Below are positions 1 through 9,637 of a stretch of 64,000 bases of DNA, piece by piece. The stretch lies in assembly GCA_946558465.1 (NCBI GenBank), contig CAMNTM010000008.1:1-64000 (forward strand). The letters run 5' to 3'. The notes beneath the pieces are model-generated. The model saw only the letters and a list, made by a program, of their open reading frames with translations. It searched no databases and was not told where the DNA came from. This DNA is from an uncultured Lachnospiraceae bacterium (GTDB taxonomy: Bacteria; Bacillota; Clostridia; Lachnospirales; Lachnospiraceae). A program made the translations under genes and the position numbers. How positions within the stretch are numbered: position 1 is the stretch's first letter; the number at the start of each line of letters is the position of its first letter.

Positions 1-68
1 ATGACAATGAGAATTCTTACACAAGCCAGATGGTAAGAACAATCAAATACTTCTCAGAATTGGCTTAG
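1..68 (+). CDS. gap: Glyceraldehyde-3-phosphate dehydrogenase, C-terminal end (cut by window edge)
   Basis: Reading the frame that starts at base 3 gives DNENSYTSQMVRTIKYFSELA and a TAG stop. The two bases before it fit the last two of a Tyr codon, giving the (W)YDNE..Y context that ends GAPDH proteins. GAPDH converts glyceraldehyde-3-phosphate to 1,3-bisphosphoglycerate in the cytosol, directly before the Pgk step. The gene lies just upstream of pgk and tpiA, the usual clostridial order. The fragment is too short for the ORF track, and everything upstream lies outside the window. Confidence 0.93.
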   Translation, partial: DNENSYTSQMVRTIKYFSELA

Positions 69-74
69 AGCATT

Positions 75-154
75 TGGCGAGGTGCTTTCGAGCCTAGTGC
101 GAAAGTCGTTTTTTGGAGCTTGGTGAGGCGTTTTTAAGCCTAGTTACGAAAAAC
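75..154 (+). repeat. Two related hairpin-forming repeats between gap and pgk
   Basis: Two copies, at about 75-105 and 121-154, share TGGYGAGG, a run of pyrimidines, AGCCTAGT and CGAAA. The first forms CTTTCG/CGAAAG around AGCCTAGTG. The second forms GTTTTT/AAAAAC around the same AGCCTAGT core. The arm sequences differ while pairing is kept, which hints at an RNA or DNA structure. A weaker third copy lies between pgk and tpiA. I do not recognise the family, and the function is unknown. Confidence 0.55.
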
Positions 155-176
155 TTCCTGGCAATTGACTCACATC

Positions 177-210
177 GGGTCCGGTCTTGTTTGGGCCGGA
201 CCCGTTTTTA
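177..210 (+). terminator. Rho-independent terminator after gap
   Basis: GGGTCCGG (177-184) pairs perfectly with CCGGACCC (196-203) across an 11-base loop and is followed by GTTTTTA. It would end or attenuate the gap transcript before pgk, so pgk may have its own promoter or depend on read-through. Confidence 0.85.
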
Positions 211-310
211 TCCTGTAAGGAGATGTTAATTTCTATAAGGATTCCTATATGGTTTTGATTAGAGAAATTTCTGGAAAAATTTTATTTATTTTTAGTAAGG
301 AGGCAGTTAC

Positions 311-1504
311 ATGCTTAACAAAAAATCAGTAGATGATATCAATGTAAAGGGTTTAAAGGTTCTTTGCAGATGTGATTTTAATGTTCCGCTTATTGACGGT
401 AAGATTACGGATGAGAACCGTCTCGTTGCGGCACTTCCTACCATTAAGAAGCTTGTTGCTGACGGAGGAAGAGTAATACTCTGTTCTCATCTGGGTAAAC
501 CAAAGGGAGAGCCGAAGCCGGAGTTATCTCTTGCGCCTGTGGCGGTTCGTCTGTCAGAGTTACTTGGACAGGAAGTAAAATTTGCTGCAGACGATGAGGT
601 TGTAGGAGCAAATGCAAGGGCGGCAGCAGAGGCTATGCAGGATGGCGACGTGATTCTTCTCCAGAACACACGCTACAGAGCAGAGGAGACAAAGAACGGG
701 GAAGCATTCAGCAAGGACCTGGCTTCTCTGTGTGACGTATTTGTAAATGATGCATTCGGAACGGCACACCGTGCACACTGTTCGAATGTTGGTGTTACAC
801 AGTTCGTTGACATTGCAGCAGTGGGATATTTAATGCAGAAAGAAATCGACTTCCTGGGAAATGCGGTAAATAACCCGGAGAGACCGTTTGTAGCGATTCT
901 CGGCGGCGCAAAGGTTTCCAGCAAGATTTCCGTAATCGAAAATCTTCTTGACAAGGTAGATACCCTGATTATAGGCGGCGGTATGTCCTATACCTTCAGC
1001 AAGGCTCAGGGCGGAAGCGTAGGAAAATCCCTTCTTGAAGAGGACTACTGCGAGTATGCGCTTAATATGCTTAAGAAAGCAAAGGAGAAGGGCGTAAAAT
1101 TACTCCTTCCGGTAGATACCGTAATAGCAGATGATTTCTCAAATGATGCAGAGTCTAAGGTAGTTGTTGCAGGAGAGATTCCGGCAGACTGGCAGGGACT
1201 GGATATCGGACCTGAGACAGAGAAGATTTTCTGTGAGGCAGTAAGAGATGCAAAAACCGTTGTATGGAACGGACCTATGGGCTGTTTTGAGATGCCGAAG
1301 TTCGCTCACGGTACAGAGGCAGTTGCAAAGGCGCTGGCCGACACAGAAGCCGTAACCATCATCGGCGGCGGCGATTCCGCAGCAGCAGTAAACCAGCTTG
1401 GCTACGGTGATCAGATGACCCACATATCCACAGGCGGCGGTGCCTCCCTTGAATTCCTGGAAGGCAAAGAACTCCCAGGTGTAGCGGCAGCTAACGATAA
1501 GTAA
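311..1504 (+). CDS. pgk: Phosphoglycerate kinase
   Basis: This is a 397-residue cytosolic enzyme that transfers phosphate from 1,3-bisphosphoglycerate to ADP in glycolysis. The length is normal for bacterial Pgk. Visible family motifs are RCDFNVP near residue 20, SHLGKPKG near 60 (substrate binding), GGAKVSSK near 198, and the C-terminal [11 protein letters not shown] and [14 protein letters not shown] nucleotide-binding loops. The start is set by AAGGAGG about 8 bases upstream of ATG 311. It lies between gap and tpiA in a glycolytic cluster. Nothing unusual is seen in the protein. Confidence 0.98.
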   Translation: MLNKKSVDDINVKGLKVLCRCDFNVPLIDGKITDENRLVAALPTIKKLVADGGRVILCSHLGKPKGEPKPELSLAPVAVRLSELLGQEVKFAADDEVVGANARAAAEAMQDGDVILLQNTRYRAEETKNGEAFSKDLASLCDVFVNDAFGTAHRAHCSNVGVTQFVDIAAVGYLMQKEIDFLGNAVNNPERPFVAILGGAKVSSKISVIENLLDKVDTLIIGGGMSYTFSKAQGGSVGKSLLEEDYCEYALNMLKKAKEKGVKLLLPVDTVIADDFSNDAESKVVVAGEIPADWQGLDIGPETEKIFCEAVRDAKTVVWNGPMGCFEMPKFAHGTEAVAKALADTEAVTIIGGGDSAAAVNQLGYGDQMTHISTGGGASLEFLEGKELPGVAAANDK

Positions 1505-1510
1505 AAAGCC

Positions 1511-1543
1511 TGGTGAGGTCTTTTCGAACTTAGCAAGGTGAAC
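1511..1543 (+). repeat. Third, degenerate copy of the gap-pgk repeat
   Basis: TGGTGAGGTCTTTTCGAACTTAGC in the pgk-tpiA spacer matches the left half of the two repeats at 75-154. The right arm is not kept, so the hairpin is weak or absent. The spacer also carries a second GTGAGG at about 1545. Confidence 0.35.
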
Positions 1544-1605
1544 CGTGAGGCATGAGAAACCCTTTTTCAATCATTAAAAATAAAACATTGGAGGATTTTA
1601 CCCAT

Positions 1606-2355
1606 ATGGCAAGAAGAAAAATTGTAGCAGGCAACTGGAAGATGAACAAAACCCCAAGTGAGGCGGTTGCTTTAGTTGAAGAGTTAAAACCATTAGTAGC
1701 AAGTGACGACGTAGACGTAGTATTCTGCGTACCGGCTGTCGATATTATTCCGGTTGTAGAGGCATGCAAGGGATCTAACATCGAGGTCGGCGCCGAGAAT
1801 ATGTATTTTGAGGAAAGCGGAGCTTATACAGGAGAGATTTCTCCGGCAATGCTGACAGACGCAGGTGTAAAATATGTAGTTCTCGGACATTCTGAGAGAA
1901 GAGAATATTTTGCAGAGACAAATGAGACAGTAAATAAAAAGGTATTAAAGGCATTTGAGCATGGTCTTACACCAATCATGTGCTGTGGAGAGACGTTAGA
2001 GCAGAGAGAACAGGGTGTAACAATGGACTTTATCCGCCAGCAGGTAAAGGTCGGTTTCCAGAATGTTACCGCTGATCAGGCAAAGAAAGCGGTTATCGCT
2101 TATGAGCCGATCTGGGCAATCGGAACAGGAAAGACGGCTACAACAGAGCAGGCTGAGGAAGTATGTGCAGGAATCCGTGCATGTATCGCAGAGATTTATG
2201 ACGATGCGACTGCAGAAGCTGTCCGTATTCAGTACGGCGGTTCTGTAAATGCAGGAAATGCGGCAGAGTTATTTGCACAGGCTGATATCGACGGTGGTCT
2301 TGTAGGCGGCGCTTCTCTGAAGGCAGATTTTGGGAAGATTGTGAATTATAAATAG
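1606..2355 (+). CDS. tpiA: Triosephosphate isomerase
   Basis: This 249-residue TIM-barrel enzyme interconverts dihydroxyacetone phosphate and glyceraldehyde-3-phosphate. Diagnostic segments are AGNWKMN near the N terminus (with the substrate lysine), the catalytic His in LGHSERRE, the catalytic Glu in [12 protein letters not shown], and the phosphate loop at IQYGGSVN and GLVGGASL. The ORF track starts at 1552, but ATG 1606 has a GGAGG about 10 bases upstream and gives the standard [12 protein letters not shown] start. It is the last gene of the glycolytic cluster before a strong terminator. Confidence 0.98.
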   Translation: MARRKIVAGNWKMNKTPSEAVALVEELKPLVASDDVDVVFCVPAVDIIPVVEACKGSNIEVGAENMYFEESGAYTGEISPAMLTDAGVKYVVLGHSERREYFAETNETVNKKVLKAFEHGLTPIMCCGETLEQREQGVTMDFIRQQVKVGFQNVTADQAKKAVIAYEPIWAIGTGKTATTEQAEEVCAGIRACIAEIYDDATAEAVRIQYGGSVNAGNAAELFAQADIDGGLVGGASLKADFGKIVNYK

Positions 2356-2398
2356 TTAGATACTTGTAAAAATCAGATAGTAAGAACATACAGTAAGA

Positions 2399-2440
2399 AA
2401 GGAGTATTAAGAGAAAAGATTCTCTTGATATTCCTTTTTT
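2399..2440 (+). terminator. Terminator after tpiA
   Basis: AAGGAGTATTAAGAGAA pairs with TTCTCTTGATATTCCTT, with two G-T wobbles and an AAGA loop. A T-run follows. It closes the glycolytic cluster. Confidence 0.85.
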
Positions 2441-2744
2441 GCTTTTTGTTGTCAGCATCTTTTTGGGCTGCAGACATGGGAGATTTTGAAAAAGAAGGTT
2501 TCTTGAAGAAGAAAATTCTGTGGCTGTTCTGATAAGCGCAGGAATAGAAAATTTTATATAATTATGTTATATTATTGGTATGGATAATTAAGAAGATTCA
2601 GTTTCCTTTGTTAATCATTGGGAAGGCGGTAAAAACAGACTTAATATGTCCGCTGTGAAAAAGATAAAGGATTTTTGTGATTCTCGTATCTTGTTTTAGG
2701 GTAATTAGAAGAACAATGGAATTAAGCCGGAAGGGACAGATGAT
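2441..2744. other. AT-rich spacer between tpiA and hsdM
   Basis: No gene is supported here. The stretch TATATAATTATGTTATATTATTGG near 2560-2580 could hold the hsdM promoter, but no -35/-10 pair stands out. It is also the probable left boundary of the restriction island. Confidence 0.4.
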
Positions 2745-4352
2745 ATGGCTAAGAAGAAAACTACTGAAAAGTCACTGAATATAGACAACATTTTATTTAA
2801 TTGCAGGGATATTCTGCGTGCTGCACGTAACTCAGGTTCTTTTTTTGAAAAGCGTGATATGATGCTTACGCTTGTATTCTTACGTTTTATTGGTGAGAAA
2901 TACGAAGATGGAATAGAAAAGCTTCGCCGGACCTTAATCGAGCAGGGTCTTGACCCTGATGATGAAAATATCAGAGCAGCATTTTTTGATGATGCTACCT
3001 TTACAGACGGAACTTACAACCTGCCTGTTGAAGCAAGATGGTCAACGATCATTAACATACCTGCACCGGGACTTAATGTTGCACTTGATACGGCTCTTCA
3101 CAGCATTGCAACAGATTCAAAGGATTTGGAAGGCTGTTTCATCGAAGGTACGTTTACGGCGCGTAATCTTGCTCCTAATGATATAAAAAAGCTTGTTGAT
3201 GAAGTAAATAAAATCAGTCATAAAGCATTTGGAGAAGAAAAAGACCTTATCGGCCGCGTGTATGAATATTTTCTTAAAGAATTTGCAGTCAATGCAACAA
3301 AGGAAGAAGGAGAGTTCTATACTCCTCACGATGTTGTTCAGCTGATTGCGGCGATGATAGAGCCTTATGACGGTACTTTATATGACCCTTGCTGCGGTTC
3401 AGGGGGTATGTTTATACAGAGTGCCGCTCTTGTAAAATCTAGACAGGGTGATATTAATAAAATTAATATTTATGGGCAGGAAAAGGATGCGGCTACCTAT
3501 CGTCTTGCAAAAATGAACTTAGCGCTTCGAGGGCTTAGTCACAAACTTGGTGAAACAAACGATTCTTCCTTTACACACGATTTACATAAGGGATTATATT
3601 TCAATTATATTATGGCTAATCCGCCTTTTAACCTTAAAGGATGGTATGATGATAATCTAAAAAATGATTCTCGTTGGGCTGACTATCAAACGCCTCCTGA
3701 AAGTAATGCAAACTATGCCTGGATTCTGCATATGCTTTCGCACCTGAAGCCGGCTGACGGTGTTGCAGGATTTCTTCTTGCGAATGGCGCATTGAACGAC
3801 AGCGATACTTTGGAAATCCGTAAAAAATTGATTGCGAATGATAAGGTTGAAGCTGTCATTGTTCTTCCGAGAGAACTTTTCATTACTACTGACATTAGTG
3901 TTACGCTTTGGATTTTGAATCAAAACAAAAAGGGCGGTAACTATCATGGCAGAAATCTACGCAGTCGTGAATATGAGATTCTCTTTGTAGACTTGCGTCA
4001 ATGGAGAGAAAATGCCGTTAAGGGTGAAAATAAAAAGAAAGTTTGTTTGGTAACAGAACAGATTGAAAAAGCAGCTGAAATTTATCACACGTGGCAAAGT
4101 GAAGGTACTGACGGTACAAGTTATGAAGTGTCTGAACTTTATCGAAGTGTGGGAATTGTAGAAATTGAAAACAAGGGCTGGACATTAACGCCAAGCAAGT
4201 ATATTGAATTTATTGACCACGATTTAGAGATTGACTATGAAAAGGAAATGGCTCGAATTCAGCTTGAGATGAAGGAAGTTATGAAGCAGGAAAAGAAATC
4301 TCAGCAGATGCTGGAAGACGCATTCCGGGGGATTGGTTATGGGATTGACTAA
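2745..4352 (+). CDS. hsdM: Type I restriction-modification system, methyltransferase subunit HsdM
   Basis: This 535-residue protein is the modification subunit. It transfers methyl from SAM to adenine N6 at the site chosen by HsdS, as part of the M2S1 methylase or the R2M2S1 nuclease. An N-terminal helical HsdM_N-type region (about 10-160) precedes the N6-adenine methyltransferase domain. SAM motif I is DPCCGSGGMF from about residue 214, and catalytic motif IV is NPPF at 292-295. ATG 2745 follows GGAAGGGACAGAT. It overlaps hsdS, which points to translational coupling. Codon use is more A/T-rich than in the flanking glycolytic and folate genes, consistent with horizontal acquisition. Confidence 0.96.
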   Translation: MAKKKTTEKSLNIDNILFNCRDILRAARNSGSFFEKRDMMLTLVFLRFIGEKYEDGIEKLRRTLIEQGLDPDDENIRAAFFDDATFTDGTYNLPVEARWSTIINIPAPGLNVALDTALHSIATDSKDLEGCFIEGTFTARNLAPNDIKKLVDEVNKISHKAFGEEKDLIGRVYEYFLKEFAVNATKEEGEFYTPHDVVQLIAAMIEPYDGTLYDPCCGSGGMFIQSAALVKSRQGDINKINIYGQEKDAATYRLAKMNLALRGLSHKLGETNDSSFTHDLHKGLYFNYIMANPPFNLKGWYDDNLKNDSRWADYQTPPESNANYAWILHMLSHLKPADGVAGFLLANGALNDSDTLEIRKKLIANDKVEAVIVLPRELFITTDISVTLWILNQNKKGGNYHGRNLRSREYEILFVDLRQWRENAVKGENKKKVCLVTEQIEKAAEIYHTWQSEGTDGTSYEVSELYRSVGIVEIENKGWTLTPSKYIEFIDHDLEIDYEKEMARIQLEMKEVMKQEKKSQQMLEDAFRGIGYGID

Positions 4353-5469
4353 ATATAAAATAGGGCAATTAGTTACTATAATTGACGAAAGAAATAATCT
4401 TGGCATTAGAGATTTCTATGGAATCAATATCAACAAAGAATTTATGCCTACTATCGCAAATACCGAAGGCCTTGATGAATCAAAGTATAAAGTTGTTAGA
4501 AAAAACTGTTTTGTATATAGTGGAATGCAAACTGGTAGAGATGAGTGTATCAGAATAAGTATGTATAATAATGATAACCCTATTTTAGTTTCACCTGCAT
4601 ATACAACTTTTGAAATTGCTGCAACAGAGATTGTACTGCCACTTTATTTCTTTATGAAATTTTTTTCAAAGGAAAAGGACAGATTTGGGGCGTTTTGTAG
4701 TGATGGCAGTATTCGGTCTAATCTTGATTGGGAAGTGTTTTGCAATATTGAATTAGACCTCCCACCGCTTTCAATCCAGCAAAAATATGTAGATGTCTAT
4801 AATGCTATGGTTTCAAATCAGCAAAGCTACGAGCGGGGACTGGAAGATTTGAAACTGGTTTGTGATGCTTATATTGAAGACCTAAGACGTAAAATTCCCT
4901 GTGAAGCGATTGGTGAATATATTTCTGAATATACGGTTAGAAATGAAGTCGGTTTGCCGCTTAGTTCTGTCCGAGGTATTGCGACAAGTAAAGAATTCAT
5001 TGATACAAAGGCAAATATGGCTGGTGTTTCATTGGATAATTATAAAATCGTAGAACCTGGAATGATTGCATTTATCTCAGATACTTCAAGACGCGGCAAC
5101 AAAATATCGCTTGCATTGAATTCATCTAACGAATCCTATCTAGTATCTTCAATATCTACAGTGATAAGGACGGATGAGGACAAGCTTTTGTCAAAGTATT
5201 TGTTTTTGTTTTTTTCAAGAGCAGAGTTTGATCGATATGCCCGCTATAATTCTTGGGGAAGTGCAAGAGAAACATTTGGCTGGGATGAAATGTGCGATGT
5301 CAGAATTCCTGTTCCTGATATTGAAATTCAACATGATATCGTTAATATTTTTGAAGCATACAACATCCGCAAGGATATCAACGAAAAGCTGAAAACACAA
5401 ATAAAAGATATCTGTCCGATTCTCATTAAGGGTTCTATCGAAGAAGCAAGAAAAACAAAGGAGGCGTAA
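4339..5469 (+). CDS. hsdS: Type I restriction-modification system, specificity subunit HsdS
   Basis: This subunit of about 376 residues sets the bipartite DNA target. Two target recognition domains are visible (about 1-150 and 185-330). Each is followed by a helical spacer: LSIQQKYVDVYNAMVSNQQ with LEDLKLVCDAYIEDLRR, and IEIQHDIVNIFEAYNIRKD with the C-terminal LKTQIKD region. This is the usual HsdS two-fold layout. The track start is TTG 4333. ATG 4339 is preferred because GGGGGA lies about 7 bases before it. It overlaps the end of hsdM by 14 bases. No second hsdS, inverted TRD copy or recombinase is nearby, so phase switching is not suggested. Confidence 0.93.
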   Translation: MGLTKYKIGQLVTIIDERNNLGIRDFYGININKEFMPTIANTEGLDESKYKVVRKNCFVYSGMQTGRDECIRISMYNNDNPILVSPAYTTFEIAATEIVLPLYFFMKFFSKEKDRFGAFCSDGSIRSNLDWEVFCNIELDLPPLSIQQKYVDVYNAMVSNQQSYERGLEDLKLVCDAYIEDLRRKIPCEAIGEYISEYTVRNEVGLPLSSVRGIATSKEFIDTKANMAGVSLDNYKIVEPGMIAFISDTSRRGNKISLALNSSNESYLVSSISTVIRTDEDKLLSKYLFLFFSRAEFDRYARYNSWGSARETFGWDEMCDVRIPVPDIEIQHDIVNIFEAYNIRKDINEKLKTQIKDICPILIKGSIEEARKTKEA

Positions 5470-5472
5470 TCC

Positions 5473-8400
5473 ATGTCTAAACTAAAGGAATATAACGGCC
5501 GCTACTGTGAATCAGAATACGAGTATGCATTTATAGGATTATTAGAGTCAGAAGACTGGAAGTATTCTTCGGGCAGCAACATCTCTCGTATCAGCAAAAG
5601 AGACGTGCTTATTGCCGATGATTTTAAGAAGTTTATAACAGATAAAAACTCTGATTTGACCGAGGATGAGGTTATTCAGCTCTTTGATAATGTGCGTCTT
5701 GCAGGCGCTGAGAGTGACTTTGCTACATTGCACAAGGTTTATAGGTGGATGGTTGACGGCGTTCAGTTTATCTGCAAAGATGGATTAGCACGAATGATAC
5801 CGCTTATTGATTTTGAAAACCCGGATAAGAATGTTTTCCGTGTGGTTAATCAGTTCACGGTTGAATATACCAACAACGGACAGAAAGAGAATCGCAGACC
5901 CGATGTTCTATTATTTGTGAATGGTATGCCGTTATGTATAATTGAACTCAAAAATCCTGCTGACGCGGATGCGACAATTTATGATGCGTGGGAGCAAATT
6001 AATATCCGTTACTGGAGAGATATCCCGCATCTTCTGCATTTCTGCCCTTTGGCCTGCATTTCTGACGGCGTCAAAACAAGACTTGGAACAGTTCGTACTC
6101 CGTATGAACATTTCTATGCATGGAGACGTGTAAATGATAAGGAGCCAGTTTCTACGCTGCCTTTTGCAGAAACAGAAGCGATGATTAAAGGCGTCTATGC
6201 ACCGGAACGATTCTTGGAGATTTTCAGAGATTATATTTATTTTCAAGACAGCATTTATGATAGTTCAGAGCTAGAAATAGTGTGCCGTTATCCACAGTTT
6301 TTTGCAGCAAAGCTTCTAAAACAAAATATTGTTCATTCTATTGTTACAAAGAGTGGTAAAGGTGGAACATATTTTGGTGCAACAGGATGTGGAAAGACTT
6401 ATACCATGGCTTTTTTGGCCCGTCAGCTTGCACTCCGCTGCACGGATATTCCAGAAATCGGATCACCGACAATTGTTTTGATAGTTGACAGAGAGGAGCT
6501 TCAAAAACAAGGTGCAAAGCTTTTTACAAAGAGTAAAGAATTTTTGAATCTTGGTGAAGTATCGGTTGTGAAAAACAGAGTACAGTTAAGACAGGAGCTT
6601 GGAGTAAGACAAAGCGGCGGCTTTTATATTTGTACCATCCAAAAGTTTTGTGATCGAGAGGATGATAAAATTGGTCTTATCAATGGCCGTCAGAATATTA
6701 TATGTTTTTCCGATGAAGCACACAGAACTCAGCTTGAGCATTCCAAAAAGATTCAGTTCAGCAAAAATGCTGACAAGAATATGAAAGCTATGGTTTCGAA
6801 GCCATATGCAAAGGTTTTGAGGGAAGCATTTCCACAGGCTACGTTTGTAGGCTTTACGGGTACTCCTATTGCAGAAACCTATCAAACCTTTGGAGATGAA
6901 ATAGACCGATATACAATGGATCAGGCAGTTGCCGATGGTTTGACTGTTTCTATCAAGTATCATCCTCGTATTGCTAAGGTGTTGCTCAATAAAGAAAAAG
7001 TGAAGGAGATTGAAGATTATTATAAAAAATGTGCCGATGACGGTGCGGCGTATGAAGACGTTGAAGCAAGCAAAAAAGCAATGAGCTCTATGGAAGTGAT
7101 TCTCGGAGAGCCTTCACGCTTGGAGCGTCTTGCTGCAGATATCCATGACCATTATGTTTCTTCCTGTGAGGGTGATCCGGGCAGAGTACAGAAAGCAATG
7201 GTGGTCTGCTCGAACAGGAAGATTGCTTATACGCTGCTTAAGAAATTCAAGAATAAATATCCTGAGTGGTTTGAAGAAAAGAAATCGCCCGACGGTGTTT
7301 TTGTAACGGAAGAAGAGCGAAAAGAGCTAAGGCCAATGCCTTTCATAGCTATGGTATCAAGTGTTGGCAGTAACGATGAGAAAGAGATGTATAATTATCT
7401 TGGCGGTGTAAAAAATGACAAGCGTTCCGAAGAATTAGATGCGGCTTTCAAACAGGAAAAATCAAATTTCCATGTTGCTATTGTTGTAGATATGTGGATT
7501 ACTGGCTTTGATGTTCCGTCACTTACATATTTATATAATGACAAGCCGCTTAAGAAGCACTTGCTGATACAGACCATCAGCCGTGTAAATAGAAAGTATC
7601 CAGGAAAAGAATTTGGTATGGTGATAGACTACATCGGTATTCGTGACAATATGCGTGAAGCAATGAAGGTTTATGGCGGAGATACCTGCATTGCGCCTAC
7701 ATCCGATGATGTCAGGCAGGCTGAGGTTGTGTTTAGAGAAGAGCTTGAAATCTTAAAAACACTGTTTACCGATTATGATGTAACTTCTTTCTTAAATCCA
7801 GACTGTGACCCTATAGAGCGTTACAGACTTCTCGCTAAAGCAGCAGAATATGTGTTTGTATCAACACAGGAATTGCGGACAGAAGGGAATGGTGGTTCGC
7901 AGAAGATTTCGTTTAAAACTTACTTTCTAAAAACTGTAAAACGGATGAGGACGGCTTTTGATATCTGCCAGCCTTCAGGGTATCTCAGCGAAGAGGAGTC
8001 TGCACTTGCGCAGTGTTTTATGGCGATAGCCGGCTTTGTTCGTAAAATGAGCGGAACAAGCGAAGTAGATACTGACACGATGAATCGTGCAGTTTCGAAG
8101 ATGGTTGAGGAAGCATTAAAATACAATCAGGTAGAAGGTATTCTTGAAAGTGGCGAGGAAGAAGATATCTTTTCTCCAGAATACTTTGAAAAACTATCGG
8201 ATGTAAAGATGCCTGCAACTAAGCTTGAACTCCTTGTGAAAATGCTTCGCAGGCAGATTAAGGAGTACAGTAAAGTCAATCAGCTGGCTGCAAAGACATT
8301 TCAGGAAATGTTAGAAAAAACAATTGCAGAATATCATGAAAGACGCAGGAGTCTTACTGCTGAAGAAGCAGGGGAAGCACAGGAGCAGGCATCGGAGGAT

Positions 8401-8913
8401 ATTATCAAGAATGCAACAGAACAGGCTTTAGCTATCCTTCGGCAAATGAATGAAAACAGAGAAAGCTTCCGAAAGATTGGACTGACTTTTGAAGAAAAAG
8501 CCTTCTATGATATTTTAATTGTTCTGCGTGATCAATATAATTTTGAATATGGGACGGATAAAGAATCAGACGGTGTCATTATCAACGACAAGTGCAAAGC
8601 TTTAGCTAAAAGAGTTAAAGAAATTATTGATACCAAGTCTTCCTTTACGGACTGGCTCAATAACCAAAATGTTCGTAATCAGCTGAAACTTGATATCAAG
8701 ATCTGCTTAATTAAAAATGGCTATCCTCCACAGTACAGCCCTGAAGTGTTCAGCAAGGTTATGGAACAGGTTGAGAACTTTGAAGAGTATTCAGATACGT
8801 CTGCTTCCGGCGGTGCAGGTCCAATTCTTTCTAAGATTCATCAGTATGCTCCGACAAAGAGTACATTGATGGTTGCGGAGGAGTCTGCTTCGTATGGAAG
8901 GGCAGGCAGATAA
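5473..8913 (+). CDS. hsdR: Type I restriction-modification system, restriction/translocase subunit HsdR
   Basis: This 1146-residue protein is the ATP-driven translocase and nuclease. The N-terminal nuclease domain carries a PD-ExK core with Asp144 and Glu158-Leu-Lys160 (RPDVLL...ELKNP). The SF2 helicase motor has Walker A GATGCGKT at 302-309, the DEAH box at 414-417, GFTGTPI as motif III, and QTISRVNR as motif VI. The C-terminal region is a helical HsdM-contacting domain. It starts 3 bases after hsdS behind AAGGAGG. All key residues are present, so the system looks intact. Composition is A/T-rich like its two partners. Confidence 0.96.
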   Translation: MSKLKEYNGRYCESEYEYAFIGLLESEDWKYSSGSNISRISKRDVLIADDFKKFITDKNSDLTEDEVIQLFDNVRLAGAESDFATLHKVYRWMVDGVQFICKDGLARMIPLIDFENPDKNVFRVVNQFTVEYTNNGQKENRRPDVLLFVNGMPLCIIELKNPADADATIYDAWEQINIRYWRDIPHLLHFCPLACISDGVKTRLGTVRTPYEHFYAWRRVNDKEPVSTLPFAETEAMIKGVYAPERFLEIFRDYIYFQDSIYDSSELEIVCRYPQFFAAKLLKQNIVHSIVTKSGKGGTYFGATGCGKTYTMAFLARQLALRCTDIPEIGSPTIVLIVDREELQKQGAKLFTKSKEFLNLGEVSVVKNRVQLRQELGVRQSGGFYICTIQKFCDREDDKIGLINGRQNIICFSDEAHRTQLEHSKKIQFSKNADKNMKAMVSKPYAKVLREAFPQATFVGFTGTPIAETYQTFGDEIDRYTMDQAVADGLTVSIKYHPRIAKVLLNKEKVKEIEDYYKKCADDGAAYEDVEASKKAMSSMEVILGEPSRLERLAADIHDHYVSSCEGDPGRVQKAMVVCSNRKIAYTLLKKFKNKYPEWFEEKKSPDGVFVTEEERKELRPMPFIAMVSSVGSNDEKEMYNYLGGVKNDKRSEELDAAFKQEKSNFHVAIVVDMWITGFDVPSLTYLYNDKPLKKHLLIQTISRVNRKYPGKEFGMVIDYIGIRDNMREAMKVYGGDTCIAPTSDDVRQAEVVFREELEILKTLFTDYDVTSFLNPDCDPIERYRLLAKAAEYVFVSTQELRTEGNGGSQKISFKTYFLKTVKRMRTAFDICQPSGYLSEEESALAQCFMAIAGFVRKMSGTSEVDTDTMNRAVSKMVEEALKYNQVEGILESGEEEDIFSPEYFEKLSDVKMPATKLELLVKMLRRQIKEYSKVNQLAAKTFQEMLEKTIAEYHERRRSLTAEEAGEAQEQASEDIIKNATEQALAILRQMNENRESFRKIGLTFEEKAFYDILIVLRDQYNFEYGTDKESDGVIINDKCKALAKRVKEIIDTKSSFTDWLNNQNVRNQLKLDIKICLIKNGYPPQYSPEVFSKVMEQVENFEEYSDTSASGGAGPILSKIHQYAPTKSTLMVAEESASYGRAGR

Positions 8914-8923
8914 ATCTAACACA

Positions 8924-8962
8924 GGCTGTTTGATTCGTTTTGATACTGATAAAACAGCTTTT
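8924..8962 (+). terminator. Weak terminator after hsdR
   Basis: GCTGTTT (8925-8931) pairs with AAACAGC (8952-8958), followed by TTTTC. The loop is about 20 bases long, so it is a modest candidate. Confidence 0.4.
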
Positions 8963-8989
8963 CATTATTTTTAAGTAAAGATGAATACC

Positions 8990-9019
8990 TTTACAGCAGA
9001 GGCATATTAAGGATATAAT
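8990..9019 (+). promoter_or_regulatory. SigA-type promoter of the lipoprotein gene
   Basis: TTTACA (8990-8995) and TATAAT (9014-9019) are separated by 18 bases. They lie about 35 bases before the ATG at 9055. Confidence 0.7.
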
Positions 9020-9054
9020 GATAGAACAGTAAAGGAAATACTTGGAGGAGTTGT

Positions 9055-9528
9055 ATGAAAAGGAAATTGTTTTTATGTGTGGCATTATTAGTGCTATTTA
9101 TGGCGGGAGGATGTTCAAGTGATTTTATGACGTCAATTTACAATGATGATTCCAGAATCGTGGAAGAGTCGGACAGTTATAACCGAGTTCGGTATGTACA
9201 GAACATAAGAAATAATAAGTGTAAGATAAGCGCCGGTAAAATGGAGGGAATGAGTACACTGTGGTCCTGCAGGGCTTCCAGGGATATGGAAGCAGATATT
9301 ATATATAAAATCCAGGTAGAGAAGGGGAAGGTAAAGCTGGTGCTGATAGCGCCTGATGATACACTGACGACAGTTACAGAGGTTACTTCGGATACAAGTG
9401 AGGAACATTCGGAGGCCGTTCTGGAGTTAAAAGAAGGAATGAATCGAATAAAGATTGTCGCTGGAGAAGATACGAAGTTTAAGATGGAGATGTCTGTTTC
9501 AGAGGGTGAATTTAAAGGGGGAGATTAA
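9055..9528 (+). CDS. Small predicted lipoprotein of unknown function
   Basis: This 157-residue protein opens with a lipoprotein signal: positive MKRK, a hydrophobic stretch to about residue 17, then lipobox AGGC with Cys near residue 20. The mature part is a hydrophilic beta-rich segment of about 130 residues. It contains two Cys (NKCKIS and LWSCRAS) and repeated KVKLVLIAPD/RIKIVAGED-like strands. It is probably anchored on the outer face of the membrane. It has its own promoter and a GGAGG start signal. I do not recognise a family and assign no function. Confidence 0.75.
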   Translation: MKRKLFLCVALLVLFMAGGCSSDFMTSIYNDDSRIVEESDSYNRVRYVQNIRNNKCKISAGKMEGMSTLWSCRASRDMEADIIYKIQVEKGKVKLVLIAPDDTLTTVTEVTSDTSEEHSEAVLELKEGMNRIKIVAGEDTKFKMEMSVSEGEFKGGD

Positions 9529-9637
9529 AGAGCTTCAGGATAAAAATAGTTATAAAGAGAGGGCCGGATATGGTACTGGAAAGTAAATTGGGCATCATTC
9601 ATTCATCGGAATCTGCTTGTATTGAAGAAAAAATCAG

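Noticed and set aside
4333-5469. Phase-variable hsdS
   Set aside because: Only one hsdS is present, with no inverted TRD copies and no invertase gene near it.
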